In this document: positions 8,453-18,544 of the stretch, one piece after another
How the letters are laid out: the number at the start of each line of letters is the position of its first letter
How positions within the stretch are numbered: position 1 is the first letter of the stretch
Assembly: GCA_013824645.1 (NCBI GenBank)
Contig: PNOF01000003.1
Coordinates: 1-64,000, forward strand
DNA: 64,000 nt
Origin: Syntrophus sp. (in: bacteria)
GTDB taxonomy: Bacteria; Desulfobacterota; Syntrophorhabdia; Syntrophorhabdales; Syntrophorhabdaceae
Reading direction: 5' to 3'
Program-made: the position numbers and the translations under genes
Notes under the pieces: model-generated
Told to the model about the DNA's origin: nothing
Seen by the model: only the letters and a program-made list of their open reading frames with translations
Databases searched by the model: none

Positions 8453-8938
8453 TTAGGACGAAACCTTATCTCTGCAACGCAAAACGGCCATTCCCTTCCA
8501 GCTTGTCACTACCTCGCGCCCCTGATTCAGGACCTCTACAAAAGACCGTATGATCCCCCGGTCAGGTTTTGACTCGGAATGCCTTGTTCCCGCAATGGTG
8601 ACGCGCACAGACAGGACATCGCCCGGGCGCACCGGTTTATGCCAGCGCAGCTCATCTACACCGGGGGAGCCAAAACTTGCGCCGCGGGGGAGGTAGTTGT
8701 CAACTAAAAGCCGCATGGCCATTGCAGCCGTGTGCCAGCCGCTGGCAACAATGCCGCCGAATTGAGTCGCCCGTGCAGCCTCCGGGTCAGTATGGAAGAT
8801 CTGGGGATCATAGCGTGTTGCGAATTCAAAAATCTCCTTTTCTTCTACCGTAACAGCGCCGAATTCGTATATTAAGCCAGGGACATAATCCTCGAAATAT
8901 CGTTTCTCTGCCGGTATCGTTAGTAAAGAATCATTCAT
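8453..8938 (-). CDS. MaoC-family (R)-specific enoyl-CoA hydratase/dehydratase
   Basis: This 161-residue hot-dog fold protein matches MaoC-like hydratases. It has YFEDYVPGLIYEFG at the N-terminus and the hydratase-2 motif region YDPQIFHTDPEAARATQFGG at about 43-62, where D44 and H49 are the expected catalytic dyad. GIVASGWHTAAMAMRLL and a terminal strand pair follow. Such enzymes hydrate 2-enoyl-CoA thioesters in fatty-acid or aromatic degradation and PHA supply. The window also holds two acyl-CoA ligases at 34-38 kb, but they are not linked. A GGAG site lies seven bases from the ATG. The exact substrate is unknown. Confidence 0.85.
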   Translation of the reverse strand: MNDSLLTIPAEKRYFEDYVPGLIYEFGAVTVEEKEIFEFATRYDPQIFHTDPEAARATQFGGIVASGWHTAAMAMRLLVDNYLPRGASFGSPGVDELRWHKPVRPGDVLSVRVTIAGTRHSESKPDRGIIRSFVEVLNQGREVVTSWKGMAVLRCRDKVSS

Positions 8939-9190
8939 AATCGGTCTCCTTCTTATCGGTGCAGGGTTCAGGCAAAACCCCTGTACAGAACCTCTCCGAC
9001 CACAGAGAGATATAAGTAATACACCATCTGCATCGTGATAACAAGGCTTCTGGCTGTTGGATTTTATGGGGATGTACCAATAGCTTCGCTGTTATTCGTT
9101 ATCAACACGAAACAAAACGGGAGAATCCTGTTGCTTTTCGAGTGATTGAGCAACAAAAAAAGAAATATTTGTAAGGCTGCAAGGGTTGTT

Positions 9191-9314
9191 ATTCCATTTC
9201 AGGGGAAAGATGATATTGAGGCGGCAAGGAGGAGGAAACCGGAGCGTACACCAGTACGTGAGGATTTACGACGACGCTGCCAACAAAAATAGCGTCTTGA
9301 TTGAGAAATGGAAT
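9191..9314. repeat. 124-bp interspersed repeat with 10-bp terminal inverted repeats, copy A
   Basis: The element is bounded by ATTCCATTTC and GAAATGGAAT, and its last base enters the stop codon of the chemoreceptor gene. The roughly 90-bp interior is almost identical to the reverse complement of 39613-39737. It has a central CGTAC-ACCA-GTACG hairpin. The rest of the 375-bp gap between the MaoC gene and the chemoreceptor (8939-9190) shows no gene. Confidence 0.85.
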
Positions 9315-10900
9315 TACTTATAAATCCCGCACCCCAGGACCACATCATCTGCAAGCATGCAGTAGGTAGACTTGGCGAGGACCTTTCCGTTGGCCTGGTT
9401 TATCCATTTATAGTCAACCCAGCCGCTCTTTTTGTTTATTGCGGTCTCTGTAATTTCCTGTATAAATAGCTTTCCGTTGGCATCTTTCAGATGGGTCATG
9501 TTTGCGCCTATAAGCTTTGCGTTCTGTCCATGGGCCAACGTTAAGCCATGTAAGTCATTGGCAAAGATATAGAGATCTCCTTTTGCAAAGAGCCCCTTGG
9601 GATTATTGAACTCCTTAAAGGCTTTCTCTTTCCCCTGTGCCTTAAGATACTGGGCTGCCTTTTTCACGAGGTCCATTGCTTCGTCCGGATTCCCTGCAGC
9701 AGCGTCATTCCGGAGCGTGAACATATCCATCAGCTTATTCATATCTACCGAAAGTTGTGCCACCTGGGATGATGCCCTGGCATTTTCCTGGATGTTTGAA
9801 GACGCATCGCCTATGACTTCCGATATTTTCTGTATGTTCCCGGTTATCTCATTTGTGGTCGCTGTCTGTTCCTCGGAGGCTACCGCTATCTGGTTTATCT
9901 GAGAGGTGAGGGCGTTGACCTGATGGAGGATTTCTTTTAGCGCATTTCCTGACTTTTCTGTCTCCTCAGTCCCTGATTCCACTTCCCGAACCCCTTCCTC
10001 CATGGAGGATACGGCGCCCTTTGTCTCGGACTGCATCGCCTTTATTGTCATCCCGATGTCTTTTGTTGCGCCTGCTGTCCTCTCTGCGAGCTTTCTCACC
10101 TCATCGGCGACTACGGCAAAGCCCCTTCCGTGCTCACCTGCACGGGCGGCTTCAATGGCAGCGTTTAAAGCAAGAAGATTAGTCTGGTCAGCAATATCAT
10201 TGATGATTGCGGCAATCTCTCCTATCTGCTCTGACCTTTTCCCGAGATGGGTAATCTTGGTGGCTGCTTCCTTAACCCTTTCGCCGATTTTGTTCATGGC
10301 AGCCACAATGCCTTGTATAATGCCTTCTCCTGTCAGCGCCGATCTATTAGCAATTTCGGAACTGTTTGCTGCTACAGTGCAGTTCCGGGCAATTTCATCA
10401 GAGGTCATCGACATTTCTTCACTGGCAGTCGCCACGGAACCTACCTGTGTTACAATCTCTTCGATCCCCAGGGTCATTTGTTTTGCCGTCGCGTCAAGGG
10501 TATTCGATGCAAAGGAAATCTTGTTGGTACTTTCGGCTATCTGGGCTATCAAATTATGAAGAGCTTCCACAAGGGTGTTAAAGCGCTTCCCGATGTCTCC
10601 TATCTCGTCATGGGAGGAGATATTCATGCGCGGGGTAAGATCACCCCCGGACACCTTCTTGATGGTTTCGACGGCTTCCCTGAGAGGCGCCCGGACGGTC
10701 TTTACCATATACAAAGTGACTGCAGCAGCGCATATGATCATTCCAGACAGTACAGACAGGCCTATCATTGTAGCAGCGGGGGATGTATTGTCTTTGAATA
10801 AAAGTGTCAGGACTCCGAAAATAATGAGAAAGCTCAAGGAAATAAAGGAAGGGAGCAAAAACTTTATGGTGAGAGAAAGGTTCATGAGGGTTTTTTTCAT
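9314..10900 (-). CDS. Methyl-accepting chemotaxis protein with C-terminal Cache-like domain
   Basis: This 528-residue membrane receptor would signal to CheA/CheW. Two transmembrane helices (13-30 and about 43-65) enclose only a very short periplasmic loop. A HAMP domain (67-120) and a coiled-coil signalling domain follow. The hairpin tip is near residue 255 ([20 protein letters not shown]). After the signalling domain comes a single Cache-like domain at about 400-528 ([37 protein letters not shown]). That module is usually periplasmic, but by topology it should be cytoplasmic here. GGAGG lies ten bases upstream of the ATG. Confidence 0.92.
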   Translation of the reverse strand: MKKTLMNLSLTIKFLLPSFISLSFLIIFGVLTLLFKDNTSPAATMIGLSVLSGMIICAAAVTLYMVKTVRAPLREAVETIKKVSGGDLTPRMNISSHDEIGDIGKRFNTLVEALHNLIAQIAESTNKISFASNTLDATAKQMTLGIEEIVTQVGSVATASEEMSMTSDEIARNCTVAANSSEIANRSALTGEGIIQGIVAAMNKIGERVKEAATKITHLGKRSEQIGEIAAIINDIADQTNLLALNAAIEAARAGEHGRGFAVVADEVRKLAERTAGATKDIGMTIKAMQSETKGAVSSMEEGVREVESGTEETEKSGNALKEILHQVNALTSQINQIAVASEEQTATTNEITGNIQKISEVIGDASSNIQENARASSQVAQLSVDMNKLMDMFTLRNDAAAGNPDEAMDLVKKAAQYLKAQGKEKAFKEFNNPKGLFAKGDLYIFANDLHGLTLAHGQNAKLIGANMTHLKDANGKLFIQEITETAINKKSGWVDYKWINQANGKVLAKSTYCMLADDVVLGCGIYK

Positions 10901-11101
10901 CGTTCTGTGTCCTCCAGAATGTATGTATGATGTTTATCGGCAGGAAAAAAGGTTTATTAAATTTATATGCCTCTTTCATTTCCAGGATGGCTCCTATCGG
11001 GCACTGTCGGCAAAATAATCTGTTTACCGGTCAATAACCGGACACATTAGGGGGCAGCGCCCTCACCATCACTAGAGTGAATAAGGCCCATATTTCCATT
11101 T

Positions 11102-12640
11102 CTAAGAAATACTTCCGATAATATTCATTGCCGCTCGTATGCCGTCTGATCCGCTTGATATGATGCCACCGGAATAACCGCTGCCTTCCCCAGCCATATA
11201 GAGGTTTTCAAAACCACTGCAGCAGCCGTTCTTTTCCCTTTGTACTTGAATTGGCGATGAGGTCTTGCTTTCGAGCCCCATAATAGTGCCTGTTTCAAAG
11301 CCCTTGATTTTTTTAGTGAAATCTTTCAGCCCTTCCCTGAGAGAATTGCTTACTTCAGGCGGCAGCAGTTCCCATAATGGCGCTGGCTTTAACCCTAAAG
11401 GATAACTGGATTCAACTATTTTTGCGGGCATTTCACTATTTATAAAATTGTCTATACTGCAAAATGGAGCCGCATAGCCATTTGAATATCGGTAAAAGCT
11501 TTCTTCAAGGGCTTCCAGCCAGTCAAGGGCTTCCAAGGGTTCTATTTCTTTTCCCAATAGTTTGTCCAGGCTAATCCCGCACACACAAGCCGCATTGGCA
11601 AATTTTTCATTTCTCTTATACCGGCTCATTCCGTTGACGATGTTTGTATTTTCATATGCGGTTGCAGGAACGACAACCCCACCGGGGCACATGCAAAATG
11701 TATAGACAGGAAGATTGCCATCACCTTTTGAGGTAAGCCGGTATTCGGCAGCCTTAACCCCCGGCAGGCTTTCCCGACCCCATTGTGCGATGTTAATAAG
11801 TTCCTGAGGGTGTTCAATCCTGCAGCCAATAGCAAAAGGCTTAGCGCGAAACCTTACCCCCGCTCTCATGAGCATACGATATGTTTCATATGCTGAATGG
11901 CCCGGTGCAATAACAAAATAATCTGCTTCAATTGGGCCTGAAGCGGTTATGGCTGCACAGACCCTTCCATTGTTAACTTTCAGACCTTCCAGTAATGTTT
12001 CGAAGAGTGCCCGCCCCCCGCTATTGAGAAAATCTTCCCTTAAACGCTTTACAATGCTCCCCAGGTTGTCGCTCCCAAGATGAGGGTGTGCCAAATAGCT
12101 TATTTCTTTCGGGGCGCCGGCGTGAATATAACTGGATAACATAAAGTGTTTTTCTTTTGAGATGTGTTTGGTCCTTGAAGTTAATTTTCCATCAGAAAAT
12201 GTTCCTGCGCCACCCTCACCAAAAGCATAATTGCTCGCAGGGTTAAAGGCCCCTCCTGTTTCAAACTTCCTGATTCCTTCAGTCCTCTTGTTAACCTCTG
12301 AACCCCGTTCAATCAATGTTGTACTGATTCCTGCTTTCTGAAGTGCAAATGCTGAAAAGAAACCGGCAGGACCGCTTCCGACAACAACGGCTTTTTCTTT
12401 TCTATCGCTATAGGGGATATCTAAAGAGGGGGAACCAATGGGTTCGCCTCCTGCAAGCTCATGCGATATAATCCCAACTTGAACCAGCCAGTGTATGTTG
12501 TTCCGTTGTCTTGCGTCGAGACTTTTATGCTCTATCTGGTATGTGAGTTCTTTGATGCTCAGTTCTTTTTCAATTCTTTTCCGGAGTTCTTCTTCGGTGT
12601 AATCTGTAGGCAAATTCAGTGTAATTTCTCTGTATCCCAT
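11102..12640 (-). CDS. FAD-dependent dehydrogenase of unknown substrate (COG2509-like flavoprotein)
   Basis: Residues 85-120 form the dinucleotide-binding fold (VVVGSGPAGFFSAFALQKAG). GGAGTFSDGKLTSR and, near the end, MAGEGSGYSGGIISSGSDG complete an FAD-binding pattern typical of this uncharacterised family, which has an extra N-terminal domain of about 80 residues. The length of 512 is normal for the group. No electron-transfer partner or pathway gene is adjacent. The upstream region (12641-12816) holds no gene. The fold is secure; the reaction is unknown. Confidence 0.85.
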   Translation of the reverse strand: MGYREITLNLPTDYTEEELRKRIEKELSIKELTYQIEHKSLDARQRNNIHWLVQVGIISHELAGGEPIGSPSLDIPYSDRKEKAVVVGSGPAGFFSAFALQKAGISTTLIERGSEVNKRTEGIRKFETGGAFNPASNYAFGEGGAGTFSDGKLTSRTKHISKEKHFMLSSYIHAGAPKEISYLAHPHLGSDNLGSIVKRLREDFLNSGGRALFETLLEGLKVNNGRVCAAITASGPIEADYFVIAPGHSAYETYRMLMRAGVRFRAKPFAIGCRIEHPQELINIAQWGRESLPGVKAAEYRLTSKGDGNLPVYTFCMCPGGVVVPATAYENTNIVNGMSRYKRNEKFANAACVCGISLDKLLGKEIEPLEALDWLEALEESFYRYSNGYAAPFCSIDNFINSEMPAKIVESSYPLGLKPAPLWELLPPEVSNSLREGLKDFTKKIKGFETGTIMGLESKTSSPIQVQREKNGCCSGFENLYMAGEGSGYSGGIISSGSDGIRAAMNIIGSIS

Positions 12641-12816
12641 GTGAATGCCTTTTTACTCTTGAAAATACGGAGCGTTAATAACATAATCTGGGGAGCATGT
12701 CTTGCTGCGGCAACACATGCCTTTAATCCCCTGCTTTTCTTAATCTTCCTATAACTGTCGTAAATTTGCAAGAGATAATCTGTTGCAGAAAAAGGCAGGT
12801 GACTGATAATGGGTGG

Positions 12817-14145
12817 TTATTTCCGGCCTTCTTTGAGGCTGTCAAGAAGCCGCATGGCTTCTCTTGCCTCAGGCGAGTTGATGCCGTAGCGGGAGACGGC
12901 TTTTTCAAGGTTTGTTTTGGCAAGACTGAATTTGCCTGTCTCCAGGTAGAATCTTCCCAGGTAATCATATCCCTTTGCCTCTTCACCGGTTCGACCAAAG
13001 AGCATACCGAGCCGGTAGTATACTTCCGGAAAGGAGTTTCCATAGAAAAGAAGCTCCTTGAAAGCGGCAACAGCCATTTCGGTTTTTCCCAGACCATCGT
13101 ATCCCTTTGCCAGGAGAAATCGGGCGATAGGGTCTCTGTTGTCTTTTAGTATATCTATTGCGTCCTGAAATTTTCGTGCATTAACAAACATCTCACCCAG
13201 AAAGAGGTTTTTTGACGGAGAGGTATTTTCGCGGGCCGTCCTGATGGACCCTTCGGCATCCCCCTTGAGGGAATATATAAGGGATGCAGCATAATTATTA
13301 ACAGGGTTGCTTTTATCTTTTAAGTAACGGTTGATGAATATGTCGTCACTTCCTGCGCCCCGGGATTTATAGAGGAGCTGCGCCCGTATAGCGAGATAGG
13401 GGAAAAGGGGTGAATCGATAAGGACCTTGTTTTCCGGCCACATGCTTTCCAGGGCGATAATCCTTTCTTCGTGGTAGGGGTGGGTGAGCAAATATTGGGG
13501 AAGGAGTTTGTCGCCGCCGGATGCCCTCAGTTTTTTCAGAAACTCGGCGCTACCAAGACCGCCGTAGCCAGCCTTATTGGCAATTGTAGAACCTTCCCGG
13601 TCGGCTTCTTCTTCGTCTTCACGGGAATATTTCAGGGACATTGCCTGGGCCCCTCCCATTCCGGTCGCCATAATGGCGCTTCCTGCCGGGCTGTTACCGG
13701 CCAACATAGCAAGAAGCATCGTCGAAAGCGAGGCGATATTGAGGTATTTTTGTTTTTCCATCCTCTTTGCGATGTGCCTTTTTTTAATATGGGCAAACTC
13801 ATGGGCAACTACACCTGCCAGCTCTTCCTCTTTGTCGCACATTCCGATGAGGCCCGTGGTGATATACACATAACCCCCCATGGTAGCGAAGGCGTCAATG
13901 GTCGGCGAATCAATAATAGTTAGTGTGCCGGGGAAGGGCAGGACGGCCTTGGTTTCCAGACTGTTCTTTATGGTCTGAAGGTGCAGCGAGATATAAGGGT
14001 CATTGTTAACAGGGACAGATTGTATGATCTCCCGATAGATTTCTTTTCCATATTTTTTTTCTTCCTCATTGGTAAGCGCACGGGACAAAGATGAGGCTGC
14101 GAAAAATATGATACAGGTGAGGATGAGGATGCTTTTGTGTTTCAT
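12817..14145 (-). CDS. Exported M48-family zinc metalloprotease with TPR tail (BepA-like)
   Basis: A signal peptide (residues 1-23, ending SLSRA) exports this 442-residue protein to the periplasm. The M48 catalytic motif HEFAHIKKRH is at about 132-141, with the downstream glutamate in SREDEEEADREG. The C-terminal half (about 255-440) is built of TPR-like helices (LLAKGYDGLGKTEMAVAAFK). This is the layout of BepA/YfgC, a protease and chaperone for outer-membrane assembly. Its ATG overlaps the stop of the dacF-like gene by four bases, so the two are translationally coupled. The role in LptD/BAM quality control is by family analogy. Confidence 0.88.
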   Translation of the reverse strand: MKHKSILILTCIIFFAASSLSRALTNEEEKKYGKEIYREIIQSVPVNNDPYISLHLQTIKNSLETKAVLPFPGTLTIIDSPTIDAFATMGGYVYITTGLIGMCDKEEELAGVVAHEFAHIKKRHIAKRMEKQKYLNIASLSTMLLAMLAGNSPAGSAIMATGMGGAQAMSLKYSREDEEEADREGSTIANKAGYGGLGSAEFLKKLRASGGDKLLPQYLLTHPYHEERIIALESMWPENKVLIDSPLFPYLAIRAQLLYKSRGAGSDDIFINRYLKDKSNPVNNYAASLIYSLKGDAEGSIRTARENTSPSKNLFLGEMFVNARKFQDAIDILKDNRDPIARFLLAKGYDGLGKTEMAVAAFKELLFYGNSFPEVYYRLGMLFGRTGEEAKGYDYLGRFYLETGKFSLAKTNLEKAVSRYGINSPEAREAMRLLDSLKEGRK

Positions 14146-15059
14146 CCTGTTTTAGGGACTTTTTTGGCCTTTTTTGTTTTTTTGGCCTTTTTCTTTATCA
14201 CTGGTTTTGCTTCTTTTTTACCACGATAAGATGTAAGGTTTGCCGAGCAGGCCTTTGCAAGACGAAGTTCTTCATTGGTAGGCACGCGGTCATAGAGGGT
14301 TTTCAGGATCTGCACGCTGTCACCCCAGAGATTGCGGCTTCCCAGTAATGTCAGGATATACACCTTGTCGTCCTTTTCAAATGCTCCTACGTAACAATGC
14401 CTGGATGCCCTGGTATAACCGGTTTTTCCACCGATTGCCGGTTCGAAACAGAAAAGCAGCCTGTTATGGTTTTTATACTGGACGCGTCTATAGTTGTCCT
14501 GAAAGAGAAAATATCTTGTCGAAACGAGTTCCATAAAGCGGTTACTCAAGAGCGCCTCTTTGAAAATAAGGGCAAGGTCATAACAGGTGGTGTATTGACC
14601 ATCGACAGGAAGGCCGGAAGCGTTCCTGAAATTTGTATTTACGGCGCCCAGTTCCCTGGCCCGTTGATTCATCATGGCGGCAAAACCTTCTTCAGTTCCG
14701 CCAATATATTTTGCCAGGGTATAGGCGGCATCGTTGGCCGATTCGACCATGGCGCCTTTCATCAAGTCTACGGATTTATAGTTATTTCCGGGAACAAGGT
14801 TCATTTTTGAACGGGGGATTTTCGAAACCTCATTTCCGGGGACAATGGTTTCATTCCCCTCCAGCTTTTCAATGGCAACAAGCGTTGTCATGACTTTTGT
14901 CGTGCTCGCAGGCGCAAGTTTTCTATGGTAATCCTTGCCGGCAATGATCTGGAATGAATCCCTTTCGACCAGAAGATATGATGCAGCGGTAATGCCGTTC
15001 GGTTCAGTGGCGGCGAGGGAAAGAGGAAAAAATAATAAAAAAGCGAGAATAAAGCGCAT
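14142..15059 (-). CDS. D-alanyl-D-alanine carboxypeptidase (S11, DacF/PBP5 type)
   Basis: This periplasmic penicillin-binding protein trims peptidoglycan pentapeptides. A signal peptide (1-17, ending SLAA) precedes the S11 active-site motifs in order: STTK (about 53-56), SAN (about 113-115) and KTG (about 217-219). The mature domain stops near residue 285 and lacks the PBP5 C-terminal beta domain and membrane helix. Instead it ends in a Lys/Ala tail (KKKAKKTKKAKKVPKTG) that could bind the membrane or wall electrostatically. It is the first gene of a two-gene unit with the M48 protease. Confidence 0.9.
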   Translation of the reverse strand: MRFILAFLLFFPLSLAATEPNGITAASYLLVERDSFQIIAGKDYHRKLAPASTTKVMTTLVAIEKLEGNETIVPGNEVSKIPRSKMNLVPGNNYKSVDLMKGAMVESANDAAYTLAKYIGGTEEGFAAMMNQRARELGAVNTNFRNASGLPVDGQYTTCYDLALIFKEALLSNRFMELVSTRYFLFQDNYRRVQYKNHNRLLFCFEPAIGGKTGYTRASRHCYVGAFEKDDKVYILTLLGSRNLWGDSVQILKTLYDRVPTNEELRLAKACSANLTSYRGKKEAKPVIKKKAKKTKKAKKVPKTG

Positions 15060-15163
15060 TCTACAGTATCTTATATACTATTTAGGCATTGTAAACAACA
15101 GGTTTATAAAAGGCTACTACCGATTTCCCTTTCCTTTAGGCGCGTTTTTTTATAAAATTATAT

Positions 15164-15730
15164 ATGGTTATCAAAAGAGCATTGAAAAAGATGAGCCTCA
15201 CGTGTCTCTGTATTGTCGGCATTGCCATGATCTTTTCTGTAACGCCGCCTCCCTGTTGTGCTGTAGGTGATGTCGGCATCGTTGTGGAGAGGATGGAATC
15301 GAAAGAGGGGAGCATTGTCGATGCCTGTAAGCATTGTGGAAAATATGTGAAAGTGGGGAGCATCCACAGCGACGCGGAAAAAATCGTTAAGGAGAAATTG
15401 CAGCAGGCCCTCTCGGAACGAGGTTTCGGGTATAAAAACGGCAAGGAGCAACAGCCTTACATCAGCGTAGTTATCTTTCGTTTTCAGGAGAGGAAAGGCG
15501 GTAATTTTGCCGTAGAGAAGCCTGCCGGCGTTGGTCTGCACATGCATCTCATCGAAGGAAGCGTTGTGGGGCGCACATTTATTTTTGATGAAGACCAACA
15601 GGCGTTAAGCCAGAACATACTGGGTATAGGCAAGTTCTTCAGAAGAGGCGCCAAGTGGATTACCGTCGAAAAGCTGGCAGAAGAAGGGATTAATAAGGGA
15701 ACGGATTATCTGCTGGAGATATTGCAGTGA
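15164..15730 (+). CDS. Unknown exported protein heading the his-recA operon
   Basis: I do not recognise this 188-residue protein. A basic start and hydrophobic stretch (residues 10-33, CLCIVGIAMIFSVTPPPCCA) form a signal peptide, possibly processed at the Cys pair. The mature part has a CKHCGKYV motif near residue 55 and alternating strands and helices. ATG 15191 is an alternative start; neither has a good ribosome site. The stop codon region overlaps the GTG of hisA by four bases, so it is co-translated with the histidine genes although it has no evident metabolic link to them. Confidence 0.6.
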   Translation: MVIKRALKKMSLTCLCIVGIAMIFSVTPPPCCAVGDVGIVVERMESKEGSIVDACKHCGKYVKVGSIHSDAEKIVKEKLQQALSERGFGYKNGKEQQPYISVVIFRFQERKGGNFAVEKPAGVGLHMHLIEGSVVGRTFIFDEDQQALSQNILGIGKFFRRGAKWITVEKLAEEGINKGTDYLLEILQ

Positions 15731-16434
15731 AAGCCCTTTTTGCAATGGACCTCATGGGTGGCAAATGCGTGAGGCTGAAAAAGGGTGATTTTTCCCAGGT
15801 CACCGTATACAGCGAAAATCCTGTAGAAAAAATTGAAGAAATGCTTCAAAGGGGCGCACGGGATTTTCACATTATCGATCTTGACGGTGCAAGGACCGGC
15901 GAACGGACACACCATGAAATCATAGGGGATATACGGCAAAAGATCAAAGGATATATGGAAGTCGGCGGCGGCATACGGAACTTGGACGACATTAAATATT
16001 ATTCTGAACGGGGATTAAACGGTGTCATCGTAGGGACAAGGGCCCTTGAAGATGACGCTTTTTTTAAGGAATTGAATATATTCAATAATATTGTTCTCGG
16101 TCTTGACCTCTACGAGGGAAAGCCCATGGTGAGGGGCTGGAAAACAGCCGTCAATAAAGATGTTCAGGAGATTCTTGATACAGCGGAAAACGCCGGTATC
16201 ATGGCCATTTTATCTACGAGCATAGAGAGGGACGGCATGCTTACAGGACCCGATTACGAGGGTCTTAAAAAGCTGGCTGCCATGACAAAGATCCCCATAA
16301 TTGCTTCAGGCGGTGTTACAAGTATCGACGATGTGAAGAGGCTCAGAGATTCAGGGGTCTGGGCCACAATCCTCGGAAAAGCAGTCTACGAAGGTCTCAT
16401 TAAAATCGAAGAGGCAATCACCTATGCTGACTAA
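15727..16434 (+). CDS. hisA: HisA, ProFAR isomerase
   Basis: This (beta/alpha)8 enzyme isomerises the aminoaldose intermediate of histidine synthesis before HisF acts. The first catalytic Asp is in [13 protein letters not shown]. The phosphate-binding loops [11 protein letters not shown] and [15 protein letters not shown] are present, and the second Asp lies in [12 protein letters not shown]. The 235-residue length is standard. The start is GTG, overlapping the upstream gene by four bases. It overlaps hisF by 11 bases. The remaining his genes are not in the window. Confidence 0.95.
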   Translation: MKALFAMDLMGGKCVRLKKGDFSQVTVYSENPVEKIEEMLQRGARDFHIIDLDGARTGERTHHEIIGDIRQKIKGYMEVGGGIRNLDDIKYYSERGLNGVIVGTRALEDDAFFKELNIFNNIVLGLDLYEGKPMVRGWKTAVNKDVQEILDTAENAGIMAILSTSIERDGMLTGPDYEGLKKLAAMTKIPIIASGGVTSIDDVKRLRDSGVWATILGKAVYEGLIKIEEAITYAD

Positions 16435-17179
16435 GAGGATCATTCCCTGCCTTGATGTAAAGGATGGCAGGGTTGTAAAGGGGACCAATTTCCTCGAATT
16501 GAGGGATGCCGGAGACCCCGTTGAGAATGCAAAAGCATACGAAGAGCAGATGGCTGACGAACTCTGTTTCCTTGACATAACTGCCTCGCACGAGAAGAGG
16601 AAAACGATCATTGATGTGGTGGAAAGGGTTGCCTACGAAGTGTTTATGCCCCTTACCGTAGGGGGCGGCATCAAGAACATCGAAGATATACGGGAAACGC
16701 TCCGCGCCGGGGCCGACAAAATAACCGTCAACACCACGGCCGTAGAACAACCGGAGCTTGTCAGGAAGTCGAGCGAGACATTCGGAAGTCAATGCATCTG
16801 TGTTGCCATTGACGCCAAACGCAAGGGAGACGGTTTTGAGGTCTATACCTATGGCGGACGAAAACCTACCGGAGTAGATGCGATAGCGTGGGCGAAGCGG
16901 GTGGAAGAGTTGGGCGCCGGTGAAATCCTCCTTACCAGCATGGATCGGGACGGGACTAAGATAGGTTTTGATATTGAGCTTACACGGGCCATTGCAGAAT
17001 CTGTTCAGATACCGGTTATTGCCTCCGGTGGAGTCGGCACCCTTGAGCACCTCTATGACGGCCTTGTTGAAGGAAAAGCAGACGCCGTCCTTGCCGCATC
17101 GATTTTTCACTACCGGGAATTTACCGTCATAGACGCAAAAAAATACTTACAGCAACGGGGCGTAAACGTCAGGTTGTAG
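16424..17179 (+). CDS. hisF: HisF, imidazole glycerol phosphate synthase cyclase subunit
   Basis: HisF uses ammonia from HisH to cyclise PRFAR into imidazole glycerol phosphate and AICAR. The hallmarks are [19 protein letters not shown] at the start, [33 protein letters not shown] and [16 protein letters not shown]. The catalytic aspartates are in the first and fourth of these. Its 251 residues are full length. It follows hisA with an 11-base overlap; hisH is not adjacent. A start at the overlapping ATG 16424 is the only sensible one. Confidence 0.96.
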   Translation: MLTKRIIPCLDVKDGRVVKGTNFLELRDAGDPVENAKAYEEQMADELCFLDITASHEKRKTIIDVVERVAYEVFMPLTVGGGIKNIEDIRETLRAGADKITVNTTAVEQPELVRKSSETFGSQCICVAIDAKRKGDGFEVYTYGGRKPTGVDAIAWAKRVEELGAGEILLTSMDRDGTKIGFDIELTRAIAESVQIPVIASGGVGTLEHLYDGLVEGKADAVLAASIFHYREFTVIDAKKYLQQRGVNVRL

Positions 17180-17254
17180 AAAAGTGAGAATTAAGCAACT
17201 GACAGGAAGACCTTTTGCTCTCTCATCGGGGGCCGCCCAATTACAGGAGACTTT

Positions 17255-17641
17255 ATGGAAGAACAGATAAAATGGGATGAAAAAGGGCTTGTGCCTGTTG
17301 TAGTACAGGATTTTGAAACAAAGGATGTGCTCATGGTGGCCTACATGAATGAGGAAGCCTTTGATTTGACACTGAAGACCGGCAATGCCCACTATTATTC
17401 ACGATCAAGAAAAAAACTCTGGCTGAAGGGGGAGACATCGGGTCATACCCAGGAGGTCAAGTCGCTGTATGTTGATTGCGATAACGATACCATACTTATT
17501 ATGGTCCTTCAAAAAGTGGCCGCCTGCCATACAGGATTCTGGAGCTGTTTTTATAGGGTCTGGGACAAGGGGTGGAAGGTTGTCGGGAAAAAGATCTTTG
17601 ACGACAAAGAGGTATATGGGGATACAAAAGGCCTTCAATAG
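17255..17641 (+). CDS. hisI: HisI, phosphoribosyl-AMP cyclohydrolase
   Basis: This zinc enzyme opens the adenine ring of PR-AMP, the third step of histidine synthesis. The sequence shows [12 protein letters not shown], a [17 protein letters not shown] motif, and metal ligands in DCDNDTIL and [10 protein letters not shown]. At 128 residues it is the stand-alone form without the HisE pyrophosphohydrolase domain. A 75-base gap separates it from hisF, and an AGGAG sits eight bases from the ATG. Its 3' end overlaps pgpA by 26 bases. Confidence 0.95.
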   Translation: MEEQIKWDEKGLVPVVVQDFETKDVLMVAYMNEEAFDLTLKTGNAHYYSRSRKKLWLKGETSGHTQEVKSLYVDCDNDTILIMVLQKVAACHTGFWSCFYRVWDKGWKVVGKKIFDDKEVYGDTKGLQ

Positions 17642-18068
17642 TTCCCTCCAATGTATTACAACCTGTTGTTATGTGGGCTATCTCCCCGGTGCACCGGGCA
17701 CATATGCATCGGCGCTCGGATGTGTCCTTATTTATCTTTTCCCCTTAATTTTTGGTAATATTTTCTTCACCATCGGCCTCGTTCTCTTTTCCGTATTTTC
17801 TGTAAACCTTTATCGATATGATGGAAAAGACCCGGGCTATATTGTCATTGATGAACTTGCGGGTATCTGTGTTACCATGGCAGGACAGAAAATAACCCTT
17901 ACGGCCACGGCAATCGGTTTTGTACTTTTCAGGTTCTTTGATATTGTGAAGCCGTTTCCCATAAAGCATGCAGAACGGCTGAGGGGCGGCTACGGTGTTG
18001 TGGCTGACGATGTTGTGGCCGGTATTTTTGCAAATGTAGCCCTTATTATCCTGGGAAGAATCTTATGA
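17616..18068 (+). CDS. pgpA: PgpA, phosphatidylglycerophosphatase A
   Basis: PgpA dephosphorylates phosphatidylglycerol phosphate in the inner membrane. The family motifs are [14 protein letters not shown] near residue 25 and [14 protein letters not shown], with the final [14 protein letters not shown] supplying acidic metal ligands. Hydrophobic helices span the middle. I place the start at ATG 17616 inside the end of hisI, because upstream in-frame residues translate the hisI gene itself. The result is 150 residues, normal for the family. It overlaps cinA by four bases. Confidence 0.9.
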   Translation: MGIQKAFNSSLQCITTCCYVGYLPGAPGTYASALGCVLIYLFPLIFGNIFFTIGLVLFSVFSVNLYRYDGKDPGYIVIDELAGICVTMAGQKITLTATAIGFVLFRFFDIVKPFPIKHAERLRGGYGVVADDVVAGIFANVALIILGRIL

Positions 18069-18544
18069 CGCCGGAAGAAAAGATAGGCGCCATTTTACAG
18101 AGTAAGTCGCTGACCATGGGGTTTGCGGAGTCGTGCACCGGGGGACTTTTAGCGAGCAGAATTACCGATATCCCCGGGTCTTCCCGATATTTCATGGCCG
18201 GGCTTGTTACCTATGGCAATGGGGCAAAAACGAAGTTTCTTTCCGTACCAGAAGAGATAATTGTGAAAAACGGCGCTGTAAGCGCCATTGTGGCAGAGCT
18301 TATGGCAAAGGGGGTACGAGACGGGGCAGGAGTTGATATCGGTCTTTCCATAACAGGCATTGCGGGACCGACTGGAGGAAGTCCTGAGAAACCTGTCGGC
18401 ACTGTCTTTATGGGCCTTGTGACACAAGAGGGAGTTTGGGTGGAAAGGTTTTTATTTACCGGTGACAGACATGAAATACGCCGGCAGGCAACGGAGGCAG
18501 CCCTCAGAATACTCCTTAATTACCTTGAGGAGAGGTTTTCATGA
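18065..18544 (+). CDS. CinA C-terminal-type nicotinamide-nucleotide amidohydrolase
   Basis: This 159-residue protein is the stand-alone amidohydrolase module of CinA (PncC), which deamidates NMN in pyridine-nucleotide salvage. Typical motifs are GFAESCTGGLLASRITDIPG, VTYGNGAKTKFL and SITGIAGPTGGSPEKPVGTV, covering the active site. The N-terminal MoeA-like domain of full CinA is absent. It overlaps pgpA and thpR by four bases at each end. The order cinA-thpR-recA is frequent in bacteria, which supports the calls. Confidence 0.92.
   Translation: MTPEEKIGAILQSKSLTMGFAESCTGGLLASRITDIPGSSRYFMAGLVTYGNGAKTKFLSVPEEIIVKNGAVSAIVAELMAKGVRDGAGVDIGLSITGIAGPTGGSPEKPVGTVFMGLVTQEGVWVERFLFTGDRHEIRRQATEAALRILLNYLEERFS

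Noticed and set aside
11090-11106. Possible third copy of the terminal-inverted-repeat element (TCCATTTCTAAG)
   Set aside because: Only about 12 bases match one end and the conserved interior is absent, so chance similarity is likely.
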